A stretch of DNA of 53,945 nt from Serpula lacrymans var. lacrymans S7.9 (Eukaryota; Basidiomycota; Agaricomycetes; Boletales; Serpulaceae): positions 3,167,005 to 3,220,949 of the forward strand of contig NW_006763291.1 in assembly GCF_000218685.1 (NCBI RefSeq). The letters run 5' to 3'. Positions 29,092-41,199 of this stretch are shown one piece after another (position 1 is the stretch's first letter; each line of letters begins with the position of its first letter). The notes under the pieces are model-generated. The model saw only the letters and a program-made list of their open reading frames with translations. It had not been told where the DNA came from and did no database searches. The translations under genes were made by a program, and so were the position numbers.

Positions 29092-32000
29092 TCATCCCAA
29101 AGCACCATTACCATTACAATAGTCTACATTTCCTTTTGAAGGATTTCCTGCCCACTGAACAAAAAAAAGAATCAGTCCTCGATCTTACTCAGTGGCGAAT
29201 GATAAATGCTTACACTAGGGAAAGGCTTGGCCGTTCCAGATGCTCCGAACACAGCAAACGAGAGAATGAAGATCATCACCTCAGCGCCACCATCCAGTGC
29301 ACCACCCAGGATATAATTGTATTTCCTATACCAACCTGGGTGACTTTTTCGAAGCCATAATTGTGAGACCAGTCCCACGATGATGGATGATAGAATTGTC
29401 GAGGTCACCCCGCTCGACATGGCGGATGAGTACTAAAACATGTCAAAACTTGATTACAGACGACCATGGAACAAAAATTTGCAAGTTGCACATACCATGT
29501 AAATTATGGGCAATATGATCGAATCCACCTTCAATGGGCCAATCTTAGGCCACCGCTAACACTCGCAAAGTGAGCTTGTCTGCTACCATTCCGTATAGCC
29601 AACGACGTACCTTGGCGATTAGCCACTGAAAGAACGTCGGTATCATCCCAATGGCTAAACTCAAAGGAACAACGAAATAGGGGCCGTTTCGTCCGTAAAG
29701 CTCCTTCGCAAGGGACCACGTAACAGCACCGCTGTTGAGTGCCTGAATCGTCTGCCCACTCCAAACATTGCTACCCTTAGGACTGATAAGAATTTCACGC
29801 TGGGCATCAACGATTGAAACCATAACGACTATTTGCCTGAACTTAGACAAGACCAAAAACGTATCCAAAAACTCGGGAGTACTTACCATAGTTGACAATT
29901 ATCCCTGCCACGAATCCAAGTAAATCATTTGTTTATCTGATCTTACAACAAATTAGCTCACCGACGATGGTGCCCCAGACTTGAGTCAAGAACATGGTGC
30001 GAGGCGGTATTTTCAAGTATTGGCCCATTTTGAGGTCACCGGCTAATTTAATGGACTGCTCAACGATATCGTGACTCCACATGGAGAACTGTAAGCATAA
30101 ACGGTCAAAAACGAACGAGTCAGCCCAGAATCATAGGCTAGGCACATACGTAAAGATTTGCAACGGGTCGTCCGGGATTGATGAGTCCTGCTACCATTTT
30201 CATCAGTTGTTGGGTCGCGACACCAGTACCCATACGGGCAAAAAGTAGTGTAGAAAACGGCTGGAGTAAAAGTGAGCACTTCCATCCATATATCTTCTAC
30301 TGCACCCACCGTGACAAAAGCTGCAAATTTTGTTTAGCGAACGTTTTGGGTTACAAATCAGAATCCCTTACCTCCCAGGACCAGAGCTACGAGGAAGGAC
30401 CACCAAGGTAACGTTGTCTGTCCTTTGAAGACAACAATCAAGCCTGCATATCGCATACTTTATCAGTTCTTCGAAACACAGAAAGGTCTTCAACTTACCA
30501 GCAACAAATGCAAGGCCGAGCAAGATAAGGTACCACCACCAAGGACATTCATTATATTTTTGCATAGCCTTTCATAACTCTTGAGTGTATATCGGGAAGT
30601 ACGTTTAATCTCCGCTTACCTTCCAGTGAGGGTCTGGCTGAGTCCTAGTCCGAGACTGCTGGAAGGACTCCTTCACGTAAGGCCCCCAGAAGAATACACA
30701 ATGGGCAATCAGACCACCAATCTATAAAAGGGATGGGCGTTACGGTTTGAAAACAAGTAGAAATCTAGTTACCGAAAGATTGGCAGTTAGGTTAGTCCAG
30801 GCGTTAGAACCGGTCAAGGCTGGTAAGCCGACTTCCTCTAGTGCAGTTTGATTGAGTTGGAACGTAGATCCGAACACAGCTGACTGTTCATAGACAGAAC
30901 CGTTTGATGAGAAAATTGACGTTGACAGCATCGGGAAAGCCAGCGACTGTTATTCACCGAAACGAGACATGTTTGCATTGCTGTGTATCTGATGTAGTGA
31001 AAGAACCTACATTCCAGGTATTTGTATAATAAATCACCATTATGACGATATAGCAAAAAGCGTAGCCGATCCATGTGTTGGCTTCCAACTCAAGGTAAGT
31101 GCAATGCTGCATAAGTGTGTGGTAAGTGAAAATATGTTACCTTGTTGAGTGATAGGCAAGCTCATGAATGTACTAGAAAAAATGCGAGAGTCAACGAATT
31201 GAAACAAGATCCGCTGATTAGTTACTGACGAAGTGATATATTGCCAATCAAACGACAGACTCAGGAAGCCCAAACCCTCATTAGCATCTGCACCACCGAA
31301 AAGGTTCGTAAAGATGTTTCGAGTCTTCGCTGAGGCGTTTTGAGCAGCAAGGCAGAAGACGTTGAAGCCGTTGAGATAAGGGAATATGTAGGATGGTATA
31401 GGTTCATAAAGGAACATTCCAATGAATGCTGACCAGAAAAGCTTGACCCGCTTGTGATTGGCAGAGGTATCGAAATGCAAAGCTGTCCAGAACGAAAATT
31501 ATCAGCGACGTAAAATCAGCGTCACCATATCTCCAACCTTGAAATATAGAGACCGCTGGAAGATTCTTATGGGACACTATCAGCGCGCATATTGTAGGGT
31601 TAAAATCAATGCCTACACTCCAGTACACCATTTCGCTCGGATAAACGGCCAAAGGACGCACTAAGCCGGCCAGTCCATACCTAAACATATCTATAGCTCT
31701 ATTGCAGCAATGAAGAAACGAGATATGCATACCCGAAGCATGCTGTAGAAAAAGTCGCAAGAACAGCGGTGGTTGCCTGAACGTTCGTGTTGTAATATAG
31801 CTACAGGAAAATTCAGCAGGAAGGAGTGGGAAAGGCATGATTGGCAACATACGCGCTGTACAGAAAAGTTCTGGACGGCCGTACTTCCATGTGACGCTGT
31901 GGAAGCCACTAGAGCAGAGACTACATGCTACGTTATAAAATTAGCCCGCTTCCTGAGGACATAATACCAACACGTACTTCTTTTATTTTGAAGTCGCCCG

Positions 32001-32533
32001 GGTTGATGAAGTCAAAAGTGGAAGCGAGCCATGCCAGGCGAGTATTTTGAACTGTAGACCGCCGGGGTAAGATTTTAGCCCAAGCCAATCCGACACTGTA
32101 AACGAGCACGAGAAGAAAAACAGGAGAGATAGTAAGTTGCACCGGCTTGAGAAGGTATATCTGCAGTAACCGAAGCGCATATAGTGAGGTTTCTGTAGAT
32201 AAGCTCGAGTGGAGGACGAACCTGATTGAGTGCAGCACCAAGGCCAGCAAACACGGTTCCGATTAAAAGCGACCGGAAAGTTAAAGCCGGATCACCGTCG
32301 TCGCGTAGATCTACGAGATACCGTGATACATCCTTTCCTGTGGATACGACCGGTGGTTGGCCATTTACAATGTCGTGTGAGTCTGAATCGCCAGAGTAAA
32401 AGTCAGATCCGTTCTCTGAAACGGCGCTGGATTTCTCGAGCAAGTCCAATTTTTTGTTTGAGGATTTCTCGTGCATAAAGTGAACGGCAGCGGGCACGAA
32501 TGGGGGTTTGGTGCGTTGCGTGCGCTGGGGCAT
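29092..32533 (-). CDS. OPT-family oligopeptide transporter, multi-exon
   Basis: Plasma- or organelle-membrane proton-coupled transporter of small peptides or glutathione-like compounds (known for the family). Minus strand, ATG at 32533. The N-terminal cytosolic tail is followed by DPALTFRSLLIGTVFAGLGA, then after a 59-nt intron (GTTCGT...CTGCAG) IYLLKPVQLTISPVFL. Later exons give NVQATTAVLATFS, RPLAVYPSEMVYWS, YIFPYLNGFNVFCLA, FTNLFGGADANEGLG, LPALTGSNAWTNLT, YNECPWWWYLILLGLAFVAG, VMVSIVDAQREILIS, VWSGQTIQALNSGAVTWSLA, AIGMIPTFFQWLIAK and HPGWYRKYNYILGGALDGG. The last exon reads WAGNPSKGNVDYCNG and stops at 29092-29094. Many short introns fit GT...AG. I found no inactivating change in the exons checked. 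The start is the first ATG before the conserved tail, and an upstream exon is possible. Confidence 0.9.
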
Positions 32534-34690
32534 TGGCGAAACTTGCTTCCGATCTTTGGGTATTTATGACGGTCAGAGTGCTTCTTAAATAGGATAAGGA
32601 AAGCCATTAGGACAGCCATCATGATTATAAGCACGATTGAATGTGATATCTCACATATGAGTGTGTGTTTGACAGCGTTGGTTGTGAAGAAGTGAGTGGA
32701 CCAGACTTGGCCTTGCCATAGGACAGGCATTTTCGTGCGGAGCCAAGATAGGACCGAATACTTGTATTGAGTGACATGTGTACTGGCAGTAAGCACCCGT
32801 GAAATCTGTCACAGTGGACCGAGTAGAAGGTCGATACTTCTCAACTTCTAGCTTCTTACAGGAAAATGCCGAGCAATAATTGACATACGCCGAAACATGC
32901 CGGCCAGGCCACCGGTGCCACACCGCATTTGAATTATTGAATATACTCTCCCGGCCTTCCAGCTGGCCCCTGGGACCGGCGAGATAGTCAGATGGTCAGT
33001 CCTTATCTGACACACCTCTAAGCGCAGTGACAGAGCATAGTATACCTCATCATTTGGACAAGAACGATATCACACGACAAGCTACCAAGGACGAACTACG
33101 CAACAAGTACCGGCGTACGGATTATTTATGTGTTCTATGGCTGTAGCTGCATTCCCTGATTTAGTCGTTCGGAACCATGGCCGGATCATTCAGGTCCAAG
33201 GACGTTGTATTTGTTGGATTAAGAACACCCAGTCTGAGGGTTCTGCAGAACATCATCAGCCTTCTCATCAACGACGTTTTGCATTCGGCCACGATAGGAC
33301 ATTTACAGATAAATATATCACAGTGGAGCTTAGGTTTGTTCCGTTCAGACCGTATCGACAAGTCGCCGCTGGTCCAGTTCCAATACCTACTCTCAATGAT
33401 CAGGCGGACATTGCAACGCGCATGACTAGAATTCACGCGCCATTCATTTGAACATGAAAGGTGAACCTTAGCACTCTTCAGGACGCTCGTAAGACTGATC
33501 CAGACGCATACACTCCATTTCTAAGCTGACACTTAGGGGTAACGGTGGTTTCTTCTAGTGAACGTGGAGCAGCAGAACTTTCTCGCACGCCCCGACGATG
33601 CACATGCCCTCAATCGATTTCACGCAACCTGTTTCCTCTTTGTTGAACGAAGCCAGACTGCCCACCGCTTTGCACGTCGAGGCTCTGTACATACCGCCAT
33701 ACTAGTCGCTTAGCCAAAAACCCCCCCCATTACTTCGACTTGGCTCTGGTTTCGACGACATCGAAAACCTACTCGTCCCGATTCACTCCGCTTTGCTTTA
33801 CCCACCCGAACGTCTGAATTCCTTCGCCCATCCCTGCCGATGGCGATACGAAAGCAGCAGTCGTTTTCCAAGATGCGGACGGACGTGGAATCCCGATAAC
33901 CGCGCAACACGTCCGAAGCAACCTCTACTGACTTCTTACTAGCACTGGCATCAAAGTCGCGGTTCCGCTTGGCTCTCCACTGTGTCGTGCCTGGCAAGGA
34001 TGATGCATCGATGACGCGTGACGTTTGACTATCAAATGTTTCACGATGTGCACTTGATGATTTTTGTTCAAAGCCAAGAGGATGGTATCGTCATCGAGCT
34101 CAAATCAAAGCAGGCTAATAGACTGACTTTGCTTATGCGCATCATTCTCAGCAAAACATCTCAAGATGTGACGATCCCTATCATTTATACGAGCCAAGAA
34201 GGCAAGGCGATGGTAGCAATAAGCCGAATTCAAAATGTCGAAGCCAGTCATGGTTGAATACATGGGCATCTGGCGACAGCAATCCACTTACGACCACCAG
34301 TTTTCAACTAACCATACATGTCAGTGAAATTCTATGATTACAAGTCAGTGATCCCAGTGAGTAAGGTAGTATACATCGTTAGTGTCGTAAAGTCATGTGT
34401 AAATACAAGTCGCGAGGGAGTAAGGCATCGATGTGTCCTGATATGTAGAGTAAGCCAAGAAGCCAAGAAAGACGATACAAGATAGCAGAAAGAGCACGAG
34501 GAGCACGCAAGAAAACACAGCAAATCGGAAAAACGTGATAGTCCATGATAAAAAACCCCGAGCCCAGTCGTGACAGCTGCAGAGTTTGCAGCAGCTCGTA
34601 AAATAAGAAAATCCGCCATGTCCGCAATAACCAAATCGATAAATCAGGGTATGACGAAAGCACGAAACGACACCCCCCCTATCGGGATCT
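32534..34690. other. Intergenic region, no supported gene
   Basis: Upstream of the transporter and downstream of the DUF6699 gene. Short open frames occur on both strands but show no domain, no conserved-looking exon chain and no element ends. A C-run (CCCCCCCC near 33721) is present. The first few hundred bases are presumably the transporter's promoter. I see nothing else. Confidence 0.4.
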
Positions 34691-36103
34691 TCATGAGCGT
34701 TGGTTGATGAGCCCCAGATTGAGCTGCCAAGTCGAGTCTGAGTTATACGTGACCCACAATCCCCAGTATATCTTTTTGTCACCAAGACAGTCAACACGTC
34801 GAAACCCTAGAGATTGTTCATAACCGGGTAGGCCAGGAGTCGCCAAACATCGTTTGTAACAAGCGTCGAGCAAGATGCAATAATTATCTCTCCCAAGCCT
34901 TGCAATATGGTCGACTTCTTCCTGCGTCAGCTGTTGCTGGAAGTACTCGTAGATCCCTCTCAAGATATCGCCAACCTTGATGCAGGACGATTTCTGAATC
35001 ACGATCGGGCCCCAAAGCTGGCCCATGAAGCCAGCATCACACGCGATGTGTATCTTGTCAGCTGGGGGATAAGTCGCCTGCTCGCCACCCACAGTTCCCA
35101 TATCCACCATCACATGAGCCCCCGTCAGACGTTTCGATCTTGATGGATCTTGGGAGACGTCCCAAACGATCTGGGGCATGTACGTATTGCTGGGGTTCGG
35201 TATCAACCACGGCGCAAGCCGCACCGGTACGTTGTTGGGATAACATACTGGGGGCCAGGTTCCGGGTGTCCAGTGCACACACGTCCCTGGTAAAGGCCAC
35301 CCGCCAGTCAGACGGGCCGCCGTCCAGGAATCGAGTGGCGTACCAGACCACTGGCGGGGAGTACGGTTCAAAACTGCATTGGGCGTCCAAAACGTAGAAG
35401 GGTCAACCCCAGGTTGGGGATGTGGTGTCCACGAAAGAGACCCGCCTGGGAAATTCCAAACATGTTGATCGGGAGGATCTATGGGAAGTGCAGGCGTGTG
35501 CGAACGGGGACTGATGGCGAGGGCGCCACTGCCGTTTATGGGTGGCAAAGCACCCCAAGAGTGATTGTGCGGAGTATTGCGAGGCGTGTTGACGATATGC
35601 GGATGCGCCCATGCGGGACGCGGTTCTATGTGGACGTTAAAGACTGCGAGATAAAAAGTGTTTGAAAACCTGGACGTACCTGGATCCACTTGGACGCCCG
35701 GATTCGAGCCAGCAGGAGAAGGAAGAGGGTCTAATGGTCTAGTAGCACGCAATATAGAGTTTCCAGGCCGCTGACTACGATGGTGTGGACTGTAGGTACT
35801 GCGTCCGCCAATGGACTGACGACGCGGACTGTGGCGCGAAGGCGTCGAAAAGACGGGGCGAGCGTGTATGGGGGACGTTGGACAATGTCCCCACGAACAT
35901 GGGGACCAGGTACACCAAGCAGGTGGTGCATGAACATGTGGAAACGGAGAGCGGCAGCCCGCTCCCGCAGATTTAGGGGTTCCATAGACGCCATCTTCGT
36001 ATACATCCTTGATGGCCTGGCTCTTGCAGGTGGGGTCGGTGGTCACGAGCATTCCGCGATAGTAGGCTGCATTTTCACGGGCAGCAGCGAGTTTTGGATC
36101 CAT
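34691..36103 (-). CDS. DUF6699 domain-containing protein, 470 aa as one frame
   Basis: Starts MDPKLAAARENAAYYRG at 36103. The first ~270 residues are Pro/His/Ser-rich and low in complexity (many PxxW and HxP runs), probably disordered. The C-terminal ~190 residues have the pattern of the basidiomycete DUF6699 family: IVWDVSQDPSRSKR, then VMVDMGT, ATYPPADKIHIACD, WGPIVIQ, VGDILRGIYEYFQQQLTQEE and a final GLWVTYNS. The function of the domain is unknown. A possible 36-nt in-frame intron (GTACGT...CTCGCAG near 35675-35640) would not change the frame. A related gene lies at 45274-46491 on the other strand. Confidence 0.8.
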   Translation of the reverse strand: MDPKLAAARENAAYYRGMLVTTDPTCKSQAIKDVYEDGVYGTPKSAGAGCRSPFPHVHAPPAWCTWSPCSWGHCPTSPIHARPVFSTPSRHSPRRQSIGGRSTYSPHHRSQRPGNSILRATRPLDPLPSPAGSNPGVQVDPGTSRFSNTFYLAVFNVHIEPRPAWAHPHIVNTPRNTPHNHSWGALPPINGSGALAISPRSHTPALPIDPPDQHVWNFPGGSLSWTPHPQPGVDPSTFWTPNAVLNRTPRQWSGTPLDSWTAARLTGGWPLPGTCVHWTPGTWPPVCYPNNVPVRLAPWLIPNPSNTYMPQIVWDVSQDPSRSKRLTGAHVMVDMGTVGGEQATYPPADKIHIACDAGFMGQLWGPIVIQKSSCIKVGDILRGIYEYFQQQLTQEEVDHIARLGRDNYCILLDACYKRCLATPGLPGYEQSLGFRRVDCLGDKKIYWGLWVTYNSDSTWQLNLGLINQRS

Positions 36104-36199
36104 CAGGAGAAATTGTTTGTCTGATCACACCAGGTGAATTGCTATCTCACTGGTGATCGATGATCAGTGGGTGCGATGATGAGGGGGAAAAGGATAAGA

Positions 36200-36644
36200 G
36201 ACGGCATATTCGGTGGACAGACGCTTAATATATAAGAATGGCACTGCGCCAGTGACGCCTGATATGTGCGACCTCTGTGCAACTTCCATTCGTGCGTTTC
36301 GGGAAGACGAACGATATGGCAGGCGATGCTGGTCGCACTGCCGATGTAGGTGGCATCTGGAGAGACAATGACCAGATAGTTGACATCTCCAGGAACCAGT
36401 GCTGTAACGCACACAGATGATGGCAGGAGAATTCAAATAAAAAGCAGGTATCCTGGTCGACATGAAAGTATTGTATTTTCCACAGATAAAAGTCAACAAA
36501 CTTTTGACAGCTCAGCACAAACACCGAGCAGATCGAAAGTGGAAAGCCACTAACCGACAGACACCAGTCATGTGACCCGCTCAAATTCGCAGTCAAATTC
36601 GCAGTCAAATTCACAGTCAAATTCGACCATATTGATTCCGCCAT
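36200..36644 (-). CDS. Hypothetical small protein, weak
   Basis: Minus-strand frame from ATG 36644 starting MAESIWSNLTVNLTANLT. A 12-nt tandem repeat (36584-36626) encodes the N-L-T-(V/A) repeats. Another frame from about 36403 down reads ALVPGDVNYLVIVSPDATYIG...IACHIVRLPETHEWKLHRG, just after a good acceptor (GCGTTACAG). A spliced product joining the two is plausible, but I cannot place the donor. No family recognised. It is divergent with the arsenic gene, about 90 bp from that gene's start codon. Confidence 0.3.
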
Positions 36645-36736
36645 GCTGCTGACTTGCCTTTTACTGAATATTTATATGTAGAAAGCGGTGAGTTTTATTT
36701 ACAGAGATACCTTTCCTCTTCACCCATACCTCCACA

Positions 36737-38638
36737 ATGAACAGTGCCCAGGACAGCCCACTTTCCACTGAAGATGCTATCGTCAAAGTAGTCCATGACG
36801 CTTACAGCGACAAGGCCAGGACGGGAGCCGATCTGTCATGTACGTCCCTCTTCAGAAAATGTACCATGAAATAAAATTAACACCATGACGCCCACTCTTA
36901 GATACCTTCTCCGTTGCCAAATCCTTTGGCTATACCCTCGAACAGTTGCACTCCATACCCGCCGAGTCCCATCTTGGACTAAGCTGTGGCAACCCCGTTG
37001 CTGCGGCGTCTATCAAAGACGTACGTTGACGTTACAGAGCAATAATACAACAAACATGCTTATATTTTTCTCTCTCCAGGGAGAAGTCGTACTAGACCTC
37101 GGATCTGGCGGGGGTATAGACATCCTGTTGGCAGCCTCCAAAGTCGGTCCTCGGGGCCAAGCCATCGGCTTGGACATGTCAGAGGTAAAGTCTCTATTAC
37201 CCCATCCAACCGTGCTGCAACTAACCGCCCTTTACAGGATATGATCGCTTTGGCCCGTCGAAACGCTGCCAGGAAAAATCTCCGTCCACCCCAGGTCGCC
37301 TTCGTCCAGACTCTACTAACAAAGCCTCTCCCCATAGCTTCAGAATCCGTCGACTGCGTCATGTCCAACTGCGTTATCAACCTCTTACCCAACGCCGGCA
37401 AAGCCGCGCTGCTCAAGGAAGTACACAGAGTCCTCAAGCCCGGAGGCCGCGTCGTCCTCGATGATGTACGTTTCACCACTCTTCATTATATATCATAACC
37501 TGATGTTATTCATCGTCTAGATCATCGCAAAGAAGCCTTTACCTGACGCTTTGCGCTCTGACCTCGTCCTATACATCGGCTGCATCTCTGGTGCGGTGCA
37601 GCTGGGAGAATACAAGGATATCATCACCGACGCCGGTTTTTCCGGTACGTTCTCTTCCCGTAAAACCTCCCAGCTGCTCACATCTCACACGTAAACAGAT
37701 GCTGTTTTCGTCGATACGCATGGCGACTTGAACGTTTACACTCAGAGCGGCTCACCAGGGTGTTGTCCCCCCACAGTCGCTTCCACAAATTGCTGCAGCA
37801 CCCCCGCTCCAAGCGCGTCAAAGTGTTGCTCTCCCGCTCCAGGCAAAAGCAATGACAGCGTCGCCAAGCTCGCCGACGTAAACGAATGGGCAGGTGAGGA
37901 AGCCATCGACAGCTTCGATGTCTACGCGTGGTTAAAGTGATCCTCTTTAATCCCCTTACATACTTTTTATATTCCCAGCATCGTACCAGATATACGCCAT
38001 CAAATCAGGTGAGAAAATGGTGACAGCGGCCGCCGATGCTCCTTCTCCCCTGTTGAATTGGTGGGACGCCTACCCAAAACCCAAAAGCTCTCCTCCGAAC
38101 TTGACCTGCGGTCAAGTCGCGGCGCTGCTGAGAGACCCAGAAGAAGTAGATTATGCGGTAGTAGACGTCAGGAGGAACGACCACGCCGTTAGTATTCTTT
38201 AACACCATCCTACTTGGTTCTTTCTCCCAGTCTTACTCGTGTCTCTCCGATTCAGGGAGGTCACGTACGCGGCAGCTTCCAACATGCGGCGCAGACTTTT
38301 TACGACGAGTTGGCAAACTTACACAAGACATTCGGGCTCAAGAAGCAAGTCATATTTTACTGCAACAGCTCAAATGGAAGAGGTCCTCGATGTGCGGCTT
38401 GGTAAGCCCTTTTCCCCCTCTTTTCTTTCTTTTTTTCCTTCCTTCCTTCCTTCCTCTTATCAGATTAACTGTGATCTGTCAAATTGGCTTTAATCTGACA
38501 CTACCTACTCACACTAGGTACCAAGACTTTCTTGATGAACACGGCTATACCCAATCCAGGGCATATGTCATGCAAGGCGGCGCCAAAGCGTGGCTTGACA
38601 AGTTTGGCGAGGCGGAGGATTTAGTAGATAGGGACTAG
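36737..38638 (+). CDS. Arsenite methyltransferase fused to a Cdc25/Acr2-like rhodanese domain, 449 aa, nine exons
   Basis: Exons: 36737-36839, 36902-37020, 37080-37184, 37238-37465, 37521-37644, 37699-37893, 37979-38187, 38256-38401, 38518-38638. Every intron is GT...AG and the joined frame is open (1350 nt with stop). Residues 1-300 are a SAM-dependent As(III) methyltransferase: C63 in LSCGNP, SAM motif DLGSGGG (80-86), C154 in SNCVINL and C206 in YIGCISG. These are the three conserved As-binding cysteines; the more N-terminal Cys of animal enzymes is absent. Cys pairs at 248-249, 258-259 and 269-270 follow. Residues about 316-449 are rhodanese-like ([13 protein letters not shown]) with active site C397-X5-R403 ([11 protein letters not shown]), the pattern of Acr2/Cdc25 arsenate reductases and phosphatases. 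Expected role: cytosolic arsenic detoxification, with As(V) reduction and As(III) methylation in one chain. ATG 38017 (Met305) could also start a separate rhodanese protein. Confidence 0.88.
38434..38456 (+). repeat. TTCC microsatellite in intron 8 of the arsenic gene
   Basis: A run of TTCC units in a pyrimidine-rich tract inside the 116-nt intron. It is longer than the other introns of this gene, which are mostly 50-85 nt. Confidence 0.8.
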
Positions 38639-41199
38639 AGCCTTATTTCCATCGTCGACACCTCCCCGCCTGTCTTCATATCCGCCCCTGTCAGCTTATC
38701 GATGATGGCTCGCTTTTTCGAGAACGTATTTCCTATGAGTTATTCTTGGGCATTGTGGGGCATTTGCCGAGTTTTTATATACCTTTTTGACGTTATGTAG
38801 GATATGTATGGAAGATGTGCTATGTGTATTCGAGTTTCTGTCCCTCCCTCTGATGTTTTCTCACCTTTGTGCGACTATGGGTATCTTGACATTTGGACAT
38901 TACTCTGCGTCTTTTTTGGTTTTGCGGGCTTGCTGTGAGGCATTCCGAATATTGCTACAAGTGCCGATGCAGGCTCAGTCGAGGTATTCCAGAATGGAGG
39001 CTTTAGTTACAGCCGACTGCGGCCAAACTAGGCCAGCTACTCTTTAAAAGTCACCGCCCAAGAATAAAAAGACGCCCAAGAGTTGTGAGTATTCATGGGC
39101 GGTTAAAAGGCCAGCCCGATAAGCCCGAGCCATGAATCTTCGTTCCTTGAATCACGATAAGTAACTGCGGCTGTAAGTACTGCGCACGACGAGGACATCC
39201 CTCCTCCATCACCTCGAGCGCCCATTGTCCAACCAATTGTGTTTTGTTTCAGAACTAGTGATTGACATATAAATAAATAAATACGCGAGGAAAGCTGCTA
39301 GCGGGTGTTGCTGTTGTTTTCGAAAGAAGGGTTTCGGTCTGGGTCGTAGCGCCCGGGTGGTGTGCGGGTGGAGGAGGGAGAAGTCTGAACTGCATGGCCA
39401 TGCTCCCGCTCGTCAGACTCGGAGAATTGGGTTCATCTGGAAGTATAGCGAACGGGAAGAACTGCCATCAAGGCGATATCCGTGATCCCCGTTCATATCA
39501 CCATGGCTGAGCTTGCATCTATCTCTGAAATGGAGCTAAAAGGGTGTTGTACAGTAGAATTGTGGAGTTGCACGAGTGTTGGTGATTGTATTTGATGACG
39601 ATATAATAGTCCTGATCTTCAGCGCTAGAGCCACTGGCAGTAACGCAATCCGTAATGAACATCCGTTCGTTGCTGCGAATAGATCACGCAGCATGGCAGG
39701 ATGAACATGCCGCAGTAACAAATTTTGCGTTCTCATACTAATACAATGATAGTATCTGATGACGGTCAATACCGCACCTGAACAAAACGAAGTTTTGGGG
39801 CGCGATCTGATGATGAAGATGATGATAGAGGCTTGAAGGTTGTGCTAGAAGTTCCCCAGACAGTAGGCATCGATACAGTAGCACTTGATAGAATATGTTG
39901 ATCGTGCGTTGACTAGTGCGAACTAGTAAGTTAGAGAGGGATCCGTGCGGGTTCCGCAGCCAGCGATACTTTAAATAGCCGGCCGAAGTCGAGTCTGAAT
40001 AATGAAAAAGGGCCAGGAACACGTTTTCATTCTCTTTTCGGGAGAGTAGAGTTTGTTCGAACAAGTTTAGCAGGGGTTGGATGGAGTGTGTGTTGTATTA
40101 GTGTCGTACGTGTGCGCGCACGAAGCACGATGGCGTTGGCATGGCGAGAAGAGTGGACGAGTCCATTTCGAAGAAGCAGGCGAATGGAACGCACCTTGGT
40201 TCCTCGAGGCCTCAGCTGCCATGCTGGATCTAGACATTTTGTGACTGTACCAAGTGGAGAAAAAAATAGTACGGGCTGCAAAAAAAAAAAAAAAAAAAGC
40301 GTGCGAGAGCTTGGATGGGACATCAGAACATATGGGTCAATGTCACAATGACTCTTTGGCCGAGGGTGGAGCCGTGAAGTGTGTAGCATGTGACAAGTGG
40401 TTTAGTATGACTCGATGTCGAAAAGTCCAGGGATGGTGAATGAAGCACATGCTCGCAATGTGAGGTTCCGGTTGGGATGTTCAAGATGGCTTCCATTCTG
40501 TAGTAGTTTCTGTATGTTGTGGTGTCGGATCATAGTAAGTTGTGCTGGAGGATATTGGGAGGTCGCGGTTATCGAAGACGGCTGTGTCCGGGTATAGAAT
40601 AACGCCTGTTGGCTCACAGAAACCGTGGAGCGACAACGTGGCTTTACCCTGAATATGTTCTGACAAACATTTGCAGCTCTGCAGAGGATGCAATAATAAT
40701 ACATGCTTACAGGCGGGTTTACAGGTACGAATCGTGAAAATGGCTCAAAGTGAGATATGTTCGGAGATATGGGAAGCAGGTACGCATCTGTGCATGGTTG
40801 GGCGACTTAACCTCGTTTCTGAGTTGTCATGTTTTTATTATTATTGTGTGGCCGTCCAGGTTCCTTTGATGTGGATCATAATCGCTATACTCGGGTGATA
40901 TTGGCTTCCTCGAGACGGAAGCATTGGCCCCAAATAGCGTCAAGGCTCGCCAACGAAGACGGTTTTCTCGTCATGTTTCTTTTTTTGAGGGGGAATTCGA
41001 GTTCCGTGGACGGCGTTGTTGTATCGGATAAGGATGGACTGAAGCTGTCACGAGTAAATGGCGTATGTGGGTGGGAAACACAACACCGGCGCTTTCGATG
41101 GCTCCTGCCAAACTCAGAATAAAGCAGCCCTTTTGCTCTCTAGCCCCGCTCATCCCTGTCCTCCATCCTTTTGCTACACCAGCATCGCACCAGCCAACA
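38639..41199. other. Intergenic region, no supported gene
   Basis: Holds a pure A-run (about 18 A at 40279-40297) and AT-rich stretches. On the minus strand near 39440-39300 one frame looks protein-like (SESDEREHGHAVQ... PPGRYDPDRNPSFE) but has a stop just upstream and no acceptor I can justify. The last few hundred bases are probably the promoter and 5' UTR of the HMG gene. Confidence 0.4.

Noticed and set aside
33710..33997. 95-codon minus-strand frame, Arg/Ser-rich
   Set aside because: No domain or exon context; the opposite strand also has a short protein-like stretch, but with stops.
38017..38638. Rhodanese domain as an independent gene starting at ATG 38017
   Set aside because: Possible, but the upstream methyltransferase frame runs straight into it after a consensus splice with no stop, so a fusion is the simpler reading. 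Kept as the stated alternative.
39300..39460. Protein-like minus-strand end (PPGRYDPDRNPSFE)
   Set aside because: In-frame stop just upstream and no acceptable splice acceptor; not enough for a gene.
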